A DNA stretch of 27,459 nucleotides from Campylobacterales bacterium (GTDB taxonomy: Bacteria > Campylobacterota_A > Desulfurellia > JAADFJ01), in assembly GCA_027080125.1 (NCBI GenBank), contig JALWSW010000060.1, positions 1-27,459 on the forward strand, in the 5' to 3' direction. Position 1 is the first letter of the stretch; the number at the start of each line of letters is the position of its first letter. Shown one piece after another: positions 1-8,289 of this stretch. Below the pieces are notes generated by a model. That model was given only the letters and a program-made list of their open reading frames with translations. It had not been told where the DNA came from and searched no databases. A program made the translations under genes and the position numbers.

Positions 1-299
<299 letters not shown>

Positions 300-312
300 C
301 AACCATGCGTAA

Positions 313-340
313 ACTATAGATAAATTTTTCGTTTAGTCAA
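313..340 (-). promoter_or_regulatory. Sigma-70-type promoter of tRNA-Pro
   Basis: On the minus strand a -35 box TTGACT (340-335) lies 16 nt before a -10 box TATAGT (318-313). The predicted start is near 306, only a few bases before the mature tRNA 5' end at 299. The match to consensus and the short distance support it. Confidence 0.6.
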
Positions 341-394
341 TCGATAAAAACAAATTATTTTGCCCTGATGCGAAAAAACTGTGAATAAGTCTTT

Positions 395-1153
395 TTATAC
401 CTTTTTTATAAAATCGTCTATAACTCCAAAGGTTACATAGGGAGCAACTTTTTTAATAAAAGCTGAAAAATTAATAACAGCAGAGTGGTCGGCTCTATCA
501 GATATTGTCCGCACAAGCAGCAGGGGAATATTATGCTCATAGCAAACCTGCGCAACAGATCCTCCTTCCATTTCTATGCACTGCAAATCAGGCAGCAACT
601 CAGCCAGCTTTTCAATTGAACTATTATCTGCAATAAAGCGGTCACCGCTTGCAATAAGTCCGGTTGCAACCTTCGGTTTTAAAATCCCAAATTCATCAAG
701 AGTTTCCCTGTCTAATTCCTTTTTCAGTGTTTCGGAAAGGTAGTTTCTTGCGGATTCAACAGCCATCTCTACATACTTTTCAGAAAACGGGAATCTTGAT
801 AATCCGAGAAGCGGAATTTCGAAACGCTCAAATCCAGGAAGAGCGCTGATATCCATATCGTATTGCATAGCTTCCGTTGCCACTACAACATCACCGATTC
901 CAAGTGATTTAGATGCTGCTCCGGCAACACCTGTAAACACTATTATATCTGCTCCAAATTGCTCGATTATTGTGGTTGCCGTTGAGGCTGCGGCAACCTT
1001 GCCCCACCTTGAAAAGGTTAGTACTATGTCACGGTTATGCAGTTTTCCTATGGAATAATTTCTGAGTCCTATGGTTTCCTGCGACAAAACCTTTATCTTG
1101 TTATGAAAAAGCGATATCTCCTCTTCCATTGCTCCCATAATTCCGATCTTCAT
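395..1153 (-). CDS. mtnN: 5'-methylthioadenosine / S-adenosylhomocysteine nucleosidase (MTAN)
   Basis: 252 aa, cytosolic. It cleaves adenine from methylthioadenosine, S-adenosylhomocysteine and 5'-deoxyadenosine. In some futalosine-pathway bacteria (known for Campylobacter and Helicobacter) the same enzyme also cleaves 6-amino-6-deoxyfutalosine in menaquinone synthesis. The N-terminus KIGIMGAMEEEI carries the conserved general-acid-region Glu. TGVAGA, the EMEGGSVAQVC segment that holds the ribose-binding Glu, and ISDRADHSA with the catalytic Asp are all present. It is some 20 residues longer than the E. coli enzyme because of an insert around residues 95-155. The ATG is preceded by AGGTGG about 8 nt upstream. 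It stands alone, divergent from the sulfur operon. Two other menaquinone genes lie about 12 kb away (mqnA and a deaminase), which makes a dual role plausible but unproved. Confidence 0.93.
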   Translation of the reverse strand: MKIGIMGAMEEEISLFHNKIKVLSQETIGLRNYSIGKLHNRDIVLTFSRWGKVAAASTATTIIEQFGADIIVFTGVAGAASKSLGIGDVVVATEAMQYDMDISALPGFERFEIPLLGLSRFPFSEKYVEMAVESARNYLSETLKKELDRETLDEFGILKPKVATGLIASGDRFIADNSSIEKLAELLPDLQCIEMEGGSVAQVCYEHNIPLLLVRTISDRADHSAVINFSAFIKKVAPYVTFGVIDDFIKKV

Positions 1154-1186
1154 AATAGTCCACCTGCCCTTATTTTGAATCAGTCT

Positions 1187-1215
1187 ATATTAACATAATT
1201 TCATTCAATACTCAA
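1187..1215 (-). promoter_or_regulatory. mtnN: Putative mtnN promoter (extended -10)
   Basis: Minus-strand TTGAGT (1215-1210), a 17-nt spacer, then TAATAT (1192-1187) preceded by TGT, so an extended -10. The predicted start near 1180 leaves a leader of about 27 nt containing the AGGTGG ribosome site. The hexamers match consensus at only 4 of 6 positions each. Confidence 0.4.
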
Positions 1216-1347
1216 AAATTCATATCCATAGTAGCATCCCGATTACTTTTCCACTTCAAAATCCAATATAGGGCTGATCCCCTCTTAGTAATTGTATTTA
1301 TTATATGATATGTTTATATTTATAATTAAAAATATTTTATTATAGTC

Positions 1348-1375
1348 TTGACAATAAAATTTTTTTGGTTATAGT
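1348..1375 (+). promoter_or_regulatory. Sigma-70 promoter of the DsrE-TusA-SQR-DUF1641 operon
   Basis: TTGACA (1348-1353), a 16-nt AT-rich spacer, then TATAGT (1370-1375). Transcription would begin near 1382, and a strong ribosome site AAGGGGGA (1396-1403) precedes the first ATG at 1407. The 12-mer AGTCTTGACAAT covering this -35 recurs in front of the GGDEF-EAL gene at 8462-8473. Confidence 0.7.
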
Positions 1376-1406
1376 TCAATCAGCAAAATTTATTTAAGGG
1401 GGAACT

Positions 1407-1799
1407 ATGGCAGGATTGGCTATAATTTTGGCAAGCGATCGACATGAAAAAATACAGATGGTCGCTACATTGGCAAGTGTTGCTTCTACGACCGGGACAC
1501 CTGTTAAAATCTTTATCACAATGAATGCTGTTACCGTTTTTAAAAAAGGTATGAGCAAGCAGGAGCGAATCAGAGGTGAAGGAGCGGTTTCAAAAGCTAT
1601 GGTAGAGAAAGGTGCTCCATTCTTTCTTGATCTGTTTATGCAGGTAAGGGAATTAGGAGATTGCAAAATTTACGGCTGCGGAATGGCAATGGATCTTCTT
1701 GGACTGAAACAGGAGGATATGGAACCTATCTTTGATGATGTTATCGGCGCTACAAAATTCTTTGAGGTAGCTGCCGGAAGTCAGATTCTCGTATTTTAG
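1407..1799 (+). CDS. DsrE/DsrF/DrsH-like (DsrE2-type) sulfur-relay protein
   Basis: 130 aa, predicted soluble. DsrE-family proteins carry sulfur as a persulfide and exchange it with TusA. The fold signature is visible: an N-terminal LAIILASDRHEKIQMVATLA, a central FITMNAVTVFKKG strand/helix, and a conserved cysteine at residue 91 in KIYGCGMAMDLLG, the usual persulfide site of DsrE2-like proteins. A second cysteine, C86, lies nearby. No N-terminal membrane segments are seen, unlike longer DsrE2 forms. It is the first gene of a four-gene operon and is followed 28 nt later by TusA, its expected partner. Direction of sulfur flow cannot be read from the sequence. Confidence 0.88.
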   Translation: MAGLAIILASDRHEKIQMVATLASVASTTGTPVKIFITMNAVTVFKKGMSKQERIRGEGAVSKAMVEKGAPFFLDLFMQVRELGDCKIYGCGMAMDLLGLKQEDMEPIFDDVIGATKFFEVAAGSQILVF

Positions 1800-1827
1800 C
1801 AAAAAATTTTTTGGAGGTATTGTATAG

Positions 1828-2067
1828 ATGGGAGAGATTAAAGCAGACAAAACTATTGATGCAAGGGGCTCATACTGCCCGGGTCCGCTTATGGAACTTA
1901 TAAAAAATGTTAAATCAGCTAATGTAGGGGAGATTTTGGAAGTTCTTTCCTCTGATGAAGGATCAACAAAGGATATCCCGGAATGGGTTGACAAGGTTGG
2001 CCACGAGAATCTTGGAACGGTTAATCACGGAGATTACAGTAGCATATTTGTAAAAAAAGTTAAATAA
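1828..2067 (+). CDS. tusA: TusA-family sulfurtransferase (SirA-like)
   Basis: 79 aa. TusA-type proteins hand persulfide sulfur between donors such as rhodaneses or DsrE proteins and acceptors. The family signature is intact: TIDARGSYCPGP with the active cysteine C17 in a CPGP motif, followed by the helix PLMELIKNVKSA and the strand GEILEVLSSDEGSTKDIP. A GGAGG ribosome site lies about 12 nt upstream of the ATG. It sits between a DsrE-like gene and a sulfide:quinone oxidoreductase-like gene, so it is more likely part of respiratory or assimilatory sulfur trafficking than of tRNA thiolation. Confidence 0.93.
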   Translation: MGEIKADKTIDARGSYCPGPLMELIKNVKSANVGEILEVLSSDEGSTKDIPEWVDKVGHENLGTVNHGDYSSIFVKKVK

Positions 2068-2081
2068 CAGAAGGGGGGAAA

Positions 2082-3221
2082 ATGGCAAAAAGAATTATTA
2101 TTGTCGGTGGCGGCACCGGCGGCACCATGACAGCCAATATATTGGCATCAAAGCTTGACAGTGAAATAAGGAACGGACAGGTTACAATAACCTTGCTCTC
2201 GGATTCCCCTGTTCACGTATATCAACCGGCATTTTTGTATCTGGCATTCGACCGGTTCTATGAAGATGAATTTACCAGATCCGAGCGCGACCTGCTTCGC
2301 CCAGAGATTGATTTTGTAGTTGACAAAACAACAGGGATAGATTTCAAAAGCTGCTTTGTTCAGGGAGCAAGCGGAAAAAAATATCAATATGATTATCTTG
2401 TCCTATCAACCGGAAGTTATCCTGATCCCTCGGCTATTCCGGGTCTGGAGAAAGGCGGAGACTGGTTTTATACCCAAGAAGGTGCAAAGAAGCTGGCAAA
2501 AAAGATTGCTTCGTTTGAAAAAGGCAGAATATTGCTGAGTGTAGGCGTTCCTCATAAATGTCCTGTTGCGCCTCTGGAGGTAATCTTTATGCTTAATGAC
2601 TATTTTAAGGCAAAAGGCATAAGAAAAAACATTGAGCTTTATTACACCTATCCTATAGCTCGTCTTCACGCGCTTGAGCCGGTTGCAAACTGGGCTGTCG
2701 GTATGTTTGAAAAAGAGGGAATAAAATCCGAAACGTTCTTCAATATGGAATCGGTGGATCCTGAGAAAAAGACGCTTTCAACGCTTGAGGGAAGCGAGGT
2801 TCCGTACGATCTTTTAATTGCAATTCCTCCTCACAAAGGAGCAGATATTATTGTGGATTCGGGACTTTCAAAGTCAGGATGGATTCCGACTGACAAACAG
2901 ACGCTTAAGGTCACCGGATATGATAATGTTTATGCGCTTGGCGACGGCACCGATCTTCCGATAAGCAAAGCAGGCTCTACCGCTCATTTTGAGGCTGATG
3001 TGGTAGCGGAAAACCTGACAAGCGAGATAAAAAGCGGATATCCCGCTCACTTTTATGATGGACGCGTACTCTGCTTTATCGAAACAGGACTGCATGAGGG
3101 AACCTATGTCTGGTTTAGCTATACTACGCCGCCCAATCCGGCTCCGCCCTCAAAACTTATACACTGGATGAAACTTTCGTTCAATAGAATCTATTGGATG
3201 GCTGCCAGAGGATTGATGTAG
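2082..3221 (+). CDS. Sulfide:quinone oxidoreductase-like FAD flavoprotein
   Basis: 379 aa. Members oxidise sulfide to polysulfide and reduce quinone at the cytoplasmic membrane face; some relatives are NADH or persulfide oxidoreductases. The N-terminal FAD-binding motif is VGGGTGGTMTANIL (about residues 8-21). LSTGSYPDPSAIPGL is the ATG-like motif. The GDGTDLP segment near residue 285 is the second FAD contact. Two cysteines match the redox-active pair of sulfide:quinone oxidoreductases: C160 in PHKCPVAPLE and C331 in RVLCFIETG. The C-terminus (MKLSFNRIYWMAARGLM) is amphipathic, consistent with monotopic membrane binding. A GGGGGA ribosome site lies before the ATG, 14 nt after tusA. The DUF1641 gene follows 8 nt after its stop. 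Subtype is not certain. Confidence 0.85.
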   Translation: MAKRIIIVGGGTGGTMTANILASKLDSEIRNGQVTITLLSDSPVHVYQPAFLYLAFDRFYEDEFTRSERDLLRPEIDFVVDKTTGIDFKSCFVQGASGKKYQYDYLVLSTGSYPDPSAIPGLEKGGDWFYTQEGAKKLAKKIASFEKGRILLSVGVPHKCPVAPLEVIFMLNDYFKAKGIRKNIELYYTYPIARLHALEPVANWAVGMFEKEGIKSETFFNMESVDPEKKTLSTLEGSEVPYDLLIAIPPHKGADIIVDSGLSKSGWIPTDKQTLKVTGYDNVYALGDGTDLPISKAGSTAHFEADVVAENLTSEIKSGYPAHFYDGRVLCFIETGLHEGTYVWFSYTTPPNPAPPSKLIHWMKLSFNRIYWMAARGLM

Positions 3222-3229
3222 GAGGTTCT

Positions 3230-3892
3230 ATGGCGGAAAAATTGAAAGAGGATATGGCTGGACTGCAGAAAAATATTACCGACAGCCTGACTGACTCTAT
3301 GGTTGAACGCTTGGGCAGCTTGGCTGAAAAACTCGGGGCTGCGGTTATGCCGCTTGCAGACCAACAGACGTCCAATGCAGTATCAGAGACTCTCCGAACG
3401 CTTGCGGACCTTAACAGAACAGGGGCTCTGAAAAACATTCTGGCGCTTGGAGAAGCCGCATCCTTTGTGCAAAACAGTTTAACCGATTCGGCAATAGAGC
3501 GAAGCGTTTCTGCAATCTCCTCACTTGGAGGCATTCTTCAAATATTATCCAAGCCGGGTGTTGCGGAAGGTCTAAACAAGCTTTTGTCGATTGCCGCACC
3601 TTTGATTGAAAACGGTCATCTTAATAATCTCCTGGATTTTGCCTCTTCTGCTTCTGCGGTTGTTAATATGCTAACCGATTCGATGCTTGCAAGAACATTG
3701 GATCATGCGCAGAATTTTCTATTTCTTTACGCAGTGATGGGCGATGCAGTAGAACATGTAAGAGACAAAATTCACGGAAGCAAGCCGCCATCATCGCTGT
3801 TTAAACTGCTTGGCAAAGCTAAAGACAAAAACACACTCAAAGGTGTTGCGTTTTTTTTAGAAATAGCAAACTATCTCGGAAGAGCATTATAG
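3230..3892 (+). CDS. DUF1641 family protein with three 64-residue repeats
   Basis: 220 aa, alanine- and leucine-rich, helical, no signal peptide or clear membrane segment. I chose the ATG at 3230 because AGGAGG lies just upstream (from 3220); an in-frame ATG at 3194 lies inside the preceding gene and lacks such a site. The C-terminal part, SLFKLLGKAKDKNTLKGVAF followed by an FLEIANYLGRAL tail, matches the DUF1641 pattern known next to sulfide:quinone oxidoreductase genes. The motif LTDS(M/A)(V/I/L)xR occurs at residues 20, 84 and 148, exactly 64 apart, and flanking positions also match (G65/G129, L67/L131, N69/N133, L71/L135, V80/V144, N82/N146). Function is unknown; operon position suggests a partner or scaffold for the flavoprotein. 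Confidence 0.82.
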   Translation: MAEKLKEDMAGLQKNITDSLTDSMVERLGSLAEKLGAAVMPLADQQTSNAVSETLRTLADLNRTGALKNILALGEAASFVQNSLTDSAIERSVSAISSLGGILQILSKPGVAEGLNKLLSIAAPLIENGHLNNLLDFASSASAVVNMLTDSMLARTLDHAQNFLFLYAVMGDAVEHVRDKIHGSKPPSSLFKLLGKAKDKNTLKGVAFFLEIANYLGRAL

Positions 3893-3899
3893 CGAAAGA

Positions 3900-3918
3900 G
3901 GCGTCACAAAATGGCGCC
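3900..3918. terminator. Possible bidirectional terminator hairpin
   Basis: GGCGTCA and TGGCGCC (7 pairs, one G-T) enclose a 5-nt loop between the convergent DUF1641 and dnaE stop codons. T-rich stretches follow on the plus side (TTATGCTTTTC) and on the minus side (CTCTTTC), but neither is a long T run, so it is only moderately convincing. Confidence 0.45.
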
Positions 3919-3919
3919 C

Positions 3920-6900
3920 TTATGCTTTTCGATTAGAAAATTTCCTTGATAGCTGTCTTTTTTGATTATTATGTTCAATTCTGAACTCTATATCAAAGTT
4001 ATCGCACAGATATTTCAGCGAATCAAGAGTAAGCTCAAAATAGTATTTTAAGCCGGTTTTTAAAACCGTTATTTTATCATTGTTTACAACTCTGAAAAAC
4101 AGAGGAAAGCTGCCGTTCCATTTATCGAAAAGATCGTCTATGAGCGAAAAGAACTTTTTGTCAGCAGGTTTTTTTATCTCAACTATAACCTTTTTTATCA
4201 AATTCAAACTTTCTTCTATGCCTGCTATTTCGTTTGCGCGTATCTGTCCGCTTTGATCCTCTTCCATCTGACCAAAAACAACAACTGGATCGCCAATCTG
4301 AAATTTAGATTCTATTTTTGCATATAGATACGGAAACGCAACGCAGGAAACGGTGTTGAGTGGAGAATGAATCTTTATGTATGCCATTTTGGTTCTTTTT
4401 TTTGTTGTTTTTTCGGTAATATCGGTTATGACCCCTGCTATTATTGCATTTTCAGAATCTGAGATATCGGTTATGGCTTTTGCAACTTCCTTATATTCGG
4501 ATAGTGGGTTTCCTGAAAGAAAGAATCCGAGCAGCTCGTTTTCCCACAAAAAAATCTGTTTTTCCGAAGGTTCGGCTACATTTCTTAAAATAGGTTTTTG
4601 AGGTTCGGTATCTGATTTTCCGAACAGCGAATTCATACCTGAGGATTCCTCTTTTTTTGAGCTTGCCCAATCTATCAGAATCGGAAGATTTTCAAGCAGT
4701 TTGATACGATTTTTCTCCAATTGATCAAATGCTCCGACCTTTATAAGGCTTTCCAAAACCTTTTTGTTGCATTTTCGCATATCAATTCTGCTTATAAAAT
4801 CATAGAAATCTTTATACAGACCGTTTTGCCTCTCTTTTAAAATTGAATTTATAGCCGCATTTCCTACATTTTTAACCGCACCGAGACCGAAGCGTATTTG
4901 CTCATCCGAAGGTGTAAAGCTGACATCGCTAAGATTGATATCAGGCGGCAAAACCAAAATTCCCATTCTCTCGCATTCATCGATATATTTTGTTATCTTG
5001 GTGGTATTTTCCTGCTCAGAGCTTAAAAGAGCCGACATAAATTCAACAGGATAGTTGGTTTTTAGGTAAGCCGTTTGATAGGCTATAAGTCCGTATGCTG
5101 CCGAATGAGATTTGTTAAATCCGTATCCGGCAAAATATGCCATCAAGTCGTATATCTCTTCAGCCTTTTTCTTGTTTACACCTCTTTCGGTTGCGCGCTT
5201 TACAAACGGCACCCTCTCTTTTGCTACAATCTCTGGCTTTTTCTTTCCGATTGCGCGGCGCAAAACATCCGCCTCTCCTGCGCTGTATCCGGCAAGTTTC
5301 ATAGCAATCTGCATTACCTGCTCCTGATACAGGATAACCCCGTATGTTTCTTTAAGAATCTCTTTTAGCTCTGGAAGTGGATATTTTACTGCCTGCTTTC
5401 CTTTTTTTCTGTCGATAAAATCTTTGACCATACCGCTTCCGATAGGACCCGGTCTGAACAGTGCCACCAAAGCAATCACATCATTTATGTTGCTGGGCTC
5501 AAGATGTCTTATCAGATCCTGCATCCCGGTCGATTCAAGCTGAAACATTCCAAGTGTATAACCATCAGACATATTTTTATATGTCTTTTTGTCATCCAAA
5601 GGGATTTTGGAGATGTCAAAATCGGGCTCTTTTTTATGAATAAACCGCGTCGCTATCTCTATTACGGTCAGTGTTTTAAGACCCAGAAAATCAAATTTTA
5701 TAAGATTTATATCCTCCAGGTACTCCTTGCTGTATTGAACAACGCTCATCTGTTCATTCGGAAATTTGTATATAGGAACTTTATTTTCAAGCGGTTCGTC
5801 TGAGATAACGATTCCAGCCGCATGAGTTGAGGCATGTCGCTTGAGCCCTTCAAGCACCTTTGCGATGTTATATATCTGTGCCACATCAGGCTCTGAGGAT
5901 ATTCGTTTTTTCAATACATCGCTTTGCTTGATAGCTTCCTCTAATGTAATATCCAGTGTATCAGGAACAAGCTTTGCAATTTTATCCACATCTCCATAGG
6001 GCATGTCCAAAACCCTGCCCACGTCTCTGATTACTCCTTTTGCCTTCATAGTTCCGAATGTAATCACCTGTGCGGTTTTATCGGCACCATACTTTTCTAC
6101 CACATAATCAATAAGCTGCTGGCGCTTGTCCTTGGATATATCAACATCAATATCCGGCATGGAAACGCGCTCGGGATTCAAAAAGCGCTCAAATAACAGC
6201 TTATATCTGATGGGATCAACATCGGTAATCGATAATGCGTAAGCAACAAGCGATCCTGCAGCCGAACCTCTGCCCGGACCAACCGGTATATTATGTGTTT
6301 TTGCGTAATTGATACAATCCCAGATTATCAAAAAATAACCGGGAAATTTCATCTTATCGATTACTTCAAGCTCGTACTCCAACCTTTTCCGATAAATATC
6401 CTTAAGATTTGCTTCTATCAAACCTTCGCCGAACTTTTTTTCCAAACCTTCAAAGGCGAGCTCTTTCAGGAAGCTACTTTGCTTGTCATTATCCACGAAC
6501 GGATAGCGAGGCGGGGTCGGGTTGCCCAGATCCAGTTGCAGATCTATCATATCCGCAATATATCCGCTGTTTGTGACGGCTTCTTTAATATCGCTGAAAG
6601 TTTCTGCCATCTCTTCAGCCGTCTTGACATAAAATTGGTCAGAATCCATCCGTAAACGTTCTTTATCGGAAACTACCTTGCCGGTTTGAATACATAAAAG
6701 CGCATCGTGAGCAACGCTGTCTTCTCTTTCAAGAAAATGACAATCGTTGGTTGCAACAAGCGGGGTATCAGTTTGTTTTGCAAGTTTTATAAGATCCTCA
6801 TTTATACGTTCCTGCTCAGCCAAACCGTGTCGCATTATCTCTATATAAAAATTATCCTCGCCGAAAATCTCCTTATAAAAGGAGACTGCAGCTTCAGCTT

Positions 6901-7354
6901 TTTCGTATCTGCCGTAGCGCAGGTTTTTTGCAATCTCACCCTGCAAACATGCAGAACCGGCTATAAGTCCTTCTGCATGATCGGCAAGTTGTTGTTTATC
7001 AATTCTCGGTTTATAATAGAATCCTTCAATAAAACTTTTTCCCGATAATTTTACAAGATTTTGATATCCTGTCTTATTTTTTGCCAAAAGAACGATGTGA
7101 TGAAGCCCTTCGGCATCTTTGGCTTTTCTTGCGTGATCGGTGGTTATATACATCTCCGATCCTATAATCGGCTTGAGACCGTTTGCCCTCATACTTTTGT
7201 AAAATTCCAGAGCACCGAACATATTACCGTGATCGGTAATGGCGCAGCTATCCATTCCGTTTGATTTGAGTTTTTTTATCAAATCTTTGATTTTTACCGA
7301 TCCGTCCAGAAGACTGTATTCGGTATGATTATGAAGATGGGCGAACTTTTTCAA
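3920..7354 (-). CDS. dnaE: DNA polymerase III alpha subunit
   Basis: 1144 aa, the replicative polymerase, close to the usual DnaE length. The N-terminal PHP domain (about 1-280) starts FAHLHNHTEYSLLDGS and keeps DHGNMFG, GSEMYIT, RHGLAEQE and TNDCHFL, so its metal-binding residues look intact. The polymerase core has GPGRGSAAGSL and the catalytic aspartates D401 and D403 in PDIDVDI and D555 in KFDFLGLKTLT, the same numbers as in E. coli. Helix-hairpin-helix and OB-fold regions follow; IIAGVITDITEKTT begins the OB fold. The start is TTG at 7354-7352, overlapping the TGA of the upstream hydrolase gene as TTGA, with no clear ribosome site, so translation is probably coupled to that gene. Confidence 0.97.
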   Translation of the reverse strand: MKKFAHLHNHTEYSLLDGSVKIKDLIKKLKSNGMDSCAITDHGNMFGALEFYKSMRANGLKPIIGSEMYITTDHARKAKDAEGLHHIVLLAKNKTGYQNLVKLSGKSFIEGFYYKPRIDKQQLADHAEGLIAGSACLQGEIAKNLRYGRYEKAEAAVSFYKEIFGEDNFYIEIMRHGLAEQERINEDLIKLAKQTDTPLVATNDCHFLEREDSVAHDALLCIQTGKVVSDKERLRMDSDQFYVKTAEEMAETFSDIKEAVTNSGYIADMIDLQLDLGNPTPPRYPFVDNDKQSSFLKELAFEGLEKKFGEGLIEANLKDIYRKRLEYELEVIDKMKFPGYFLIIWDCINYAKTHNIPVGPGRGSAAGSLVAYALSITDVDPIRYKLLFERFLNPERVSMPDIDVDISKDKRQQLIDYVVEKYGADKTAQVITFGTMKAKGVIRDVGRVLDMPYGDVDKIAKLVPDTLDITLEEAIKQSDVLKKRISSEPDVAQIYNIAKVLEGLKRHASTHAAGIVISDEPLENKVPIYKFPNEQMSVVQYSKEYLEDINLIKFDFLGLKTLTVIEIATRFIHKKEPDFDISKIPLDDKKTYKNMSDGYTLGMFQLESTGMQDLIRHLEPSNINDVIALVALFRPGPIGSGMVKDFIDRKKGKQAVKYPLPELKEILKETYGVILYQEQVMQIAMKLAGYSAGEADVLRRAIGKKKPEIVAKERVPFVKRATERGVNKKKAEEIYDLMAYFAGYGFNKSHSAAYGLIAYQTAYLKTNYPVEFMSALLSSEQENTTKITKYIDECERMGILVLPPDINLSDVSFTPSDEQIRFGLGAVKNVGNAAINSILKERQNGLYKDFYDFISRIDMRKCNKKVLESLIKVGAFDQLEKNRIKLLENLPILIDWASSKKEESSGMNSLFGKSDTEPQKPILRNVAEPSEKQIFLWENELLGFFLSGNPLSEYKEVAKAITDISDSENAIIAGVITDITEKTTKKRTKMAYIKIHSPLNTVSCVAFPYLYAKIESKFQIGDPVVVFGQMEEDQSGQIRANEIAGIEESLNLIKKVIVEIKKPADKKFFSLIDDLFDKWNGSFPLFFRVVNNDKITVLKTGLKYYFELTLDSLKYLCDNFDIEFRIEHNNQKRQLSRKFSNRKA

Positions 7355-8283
7355 CGTTTTATAACGCGCACAGCGTGACCGAAATGTCTTTTATAAAATC
7401 CGGTCAATCTTGATATGGTTACGCTATGGACTCTTCCTGAGGATGCATGTATAAATTTGTTATGTCCTATATAGATACCTACATGGCTATGGGGACCTCT
7501 GCGAGTATTAAAGAATACCAGATCCCCCACTCTTAGGCTGCTTTTGGGGATTTTTTTGCCATATCTGTATTGACTGCCGGTTGTTCTGGGCAGCCTGAGA
7601 TTTATCTTTCTGAATACCTCCATTACAAATGCCGAGCAATCTATACCGCTTTTGAATGATTCACCGCCGAATTTGTATGGAACCCCCAGATATTTTTCAG
7701 CTATTTTTACAACCCTGTAGCGAGAGCTTTGAAAAAGATGCAGACGGTCATGCCGAACAATCTTCAGTCTTATTTTTCGCACAAGCTTGTTTACCGGAAT
7801 CAGTCTGTAGCTTACAAACGGTGTTTCAGAAGGAACAAGCAGTTTTTGCCCCGCTTTGATTGAGTAGCCTCTGAGATGATTAAATTTTCTCAAAAGCTTA
7901 ACGCTGGTTGAGAACCTTTTTGATATCGAGAAAAGTGTATCTCCTTTTTTTACCATATAGCTGTTTGTGTATGCAAGTATTGATGAATTGACGCTTTTTT
8001 GGCGAATATAAAGATTTTTTCTGTCCGGCGCAGCTATTATGAGGACGTCGTTTGCCCTTATATAGCCTGTTTTAATATGATTTAATCTTTTTAATTTCTT
8101 TACCGTAAGTCCAAACCTTTTTGCAATACCTACAAGTGTGTCGCCATTTTTCACCTTATAAAAAAATCTGTTATATGAAACAATAATTCTGCTTCCGTTG
8201 CTATCTATTTGTTGATATCCAAGCACCGGTATTGCATAAGTCAGCAAAATTATTGCAAAAAGCAAGAATCTCATATGACGCAT
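7351..8283 (-). CDS. Exported LysM-LysM-NlpC/P60 peptidoglycan hydrolase
   Basis: 310 aa with my start. The first 22 residues (MRHMRFLLFAIILLTYAIPV, then LG) form a signal peptide. Two LysM domains follow at about 41-83 (YKVKNGDTLVGIAKRFG) and 109-151 (YMVKKGDTLFSISKRFS), which bind peptidoglycan. An NlpC/P60 cysteine peptidase domain covers about 190-308, with C216 in GIDCSAFV, H267 in SHVGIYIG and H279 in FIHASS as the catalytic set. Its role is probably cleavage of stem peptides in wall remodelling. A longer frame reaches ATG 8337, but that lies upstream of the promoter at 8290-8319, so ATG 8283 (or the ATG at 8274) is preferred. It is the promoter-proximal gene of an operon with dnaE, and the overlap TTGA joins them. 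A hydrolase coupled to the replicative polymerase is an unusual pairing. Confidence 0.9.
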   Translation of the reverse strand: MRHMRFLLFAIILLTYAIPVLGYQQIDSNGSRIIVSYNRFFYKVKNGDTLVGIAKRFGLTVKKLKRLNHIKTGYIRANDVLIIAAPDRKNLYIRQKSVNSSILAYTNSYMVKKGDTLFSISKRFSTSVKLLRKFNHLRGYSIKAGQKLLVPSETPFVSYRLIPVNKLVRKIRLKIVRHDRLHLFQSSRYRVVKIAEKYLGVPYKFGGESFKSGIDCSAFVMEVFRKINLRLPRTTGSQYRYGKKIPKSSLRVGDLVFFNTRRGPHSHVGIYIGHNKFIHASSGRVHSVTISRLTGFYKRHFGHAVRVIKR

Positions 8284-8289
8284 ATTGCA

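Noticed and set aside
380..388. A perfect DnaA-box-like 9-mer (TTATTCACA on the minus strand)
   Set aside because: It is single, with no cluster of boxes, no AT-rich unwinding element beside it and no dnaA/dnaN genes, so it does not support an origin.
4377..7264. Many plus-strand frames of 60-120 codons opposite dnaE
   Set aside because: They are antisense shadows of a clearly conserved gene, with skewed composition and no ribosome sites.
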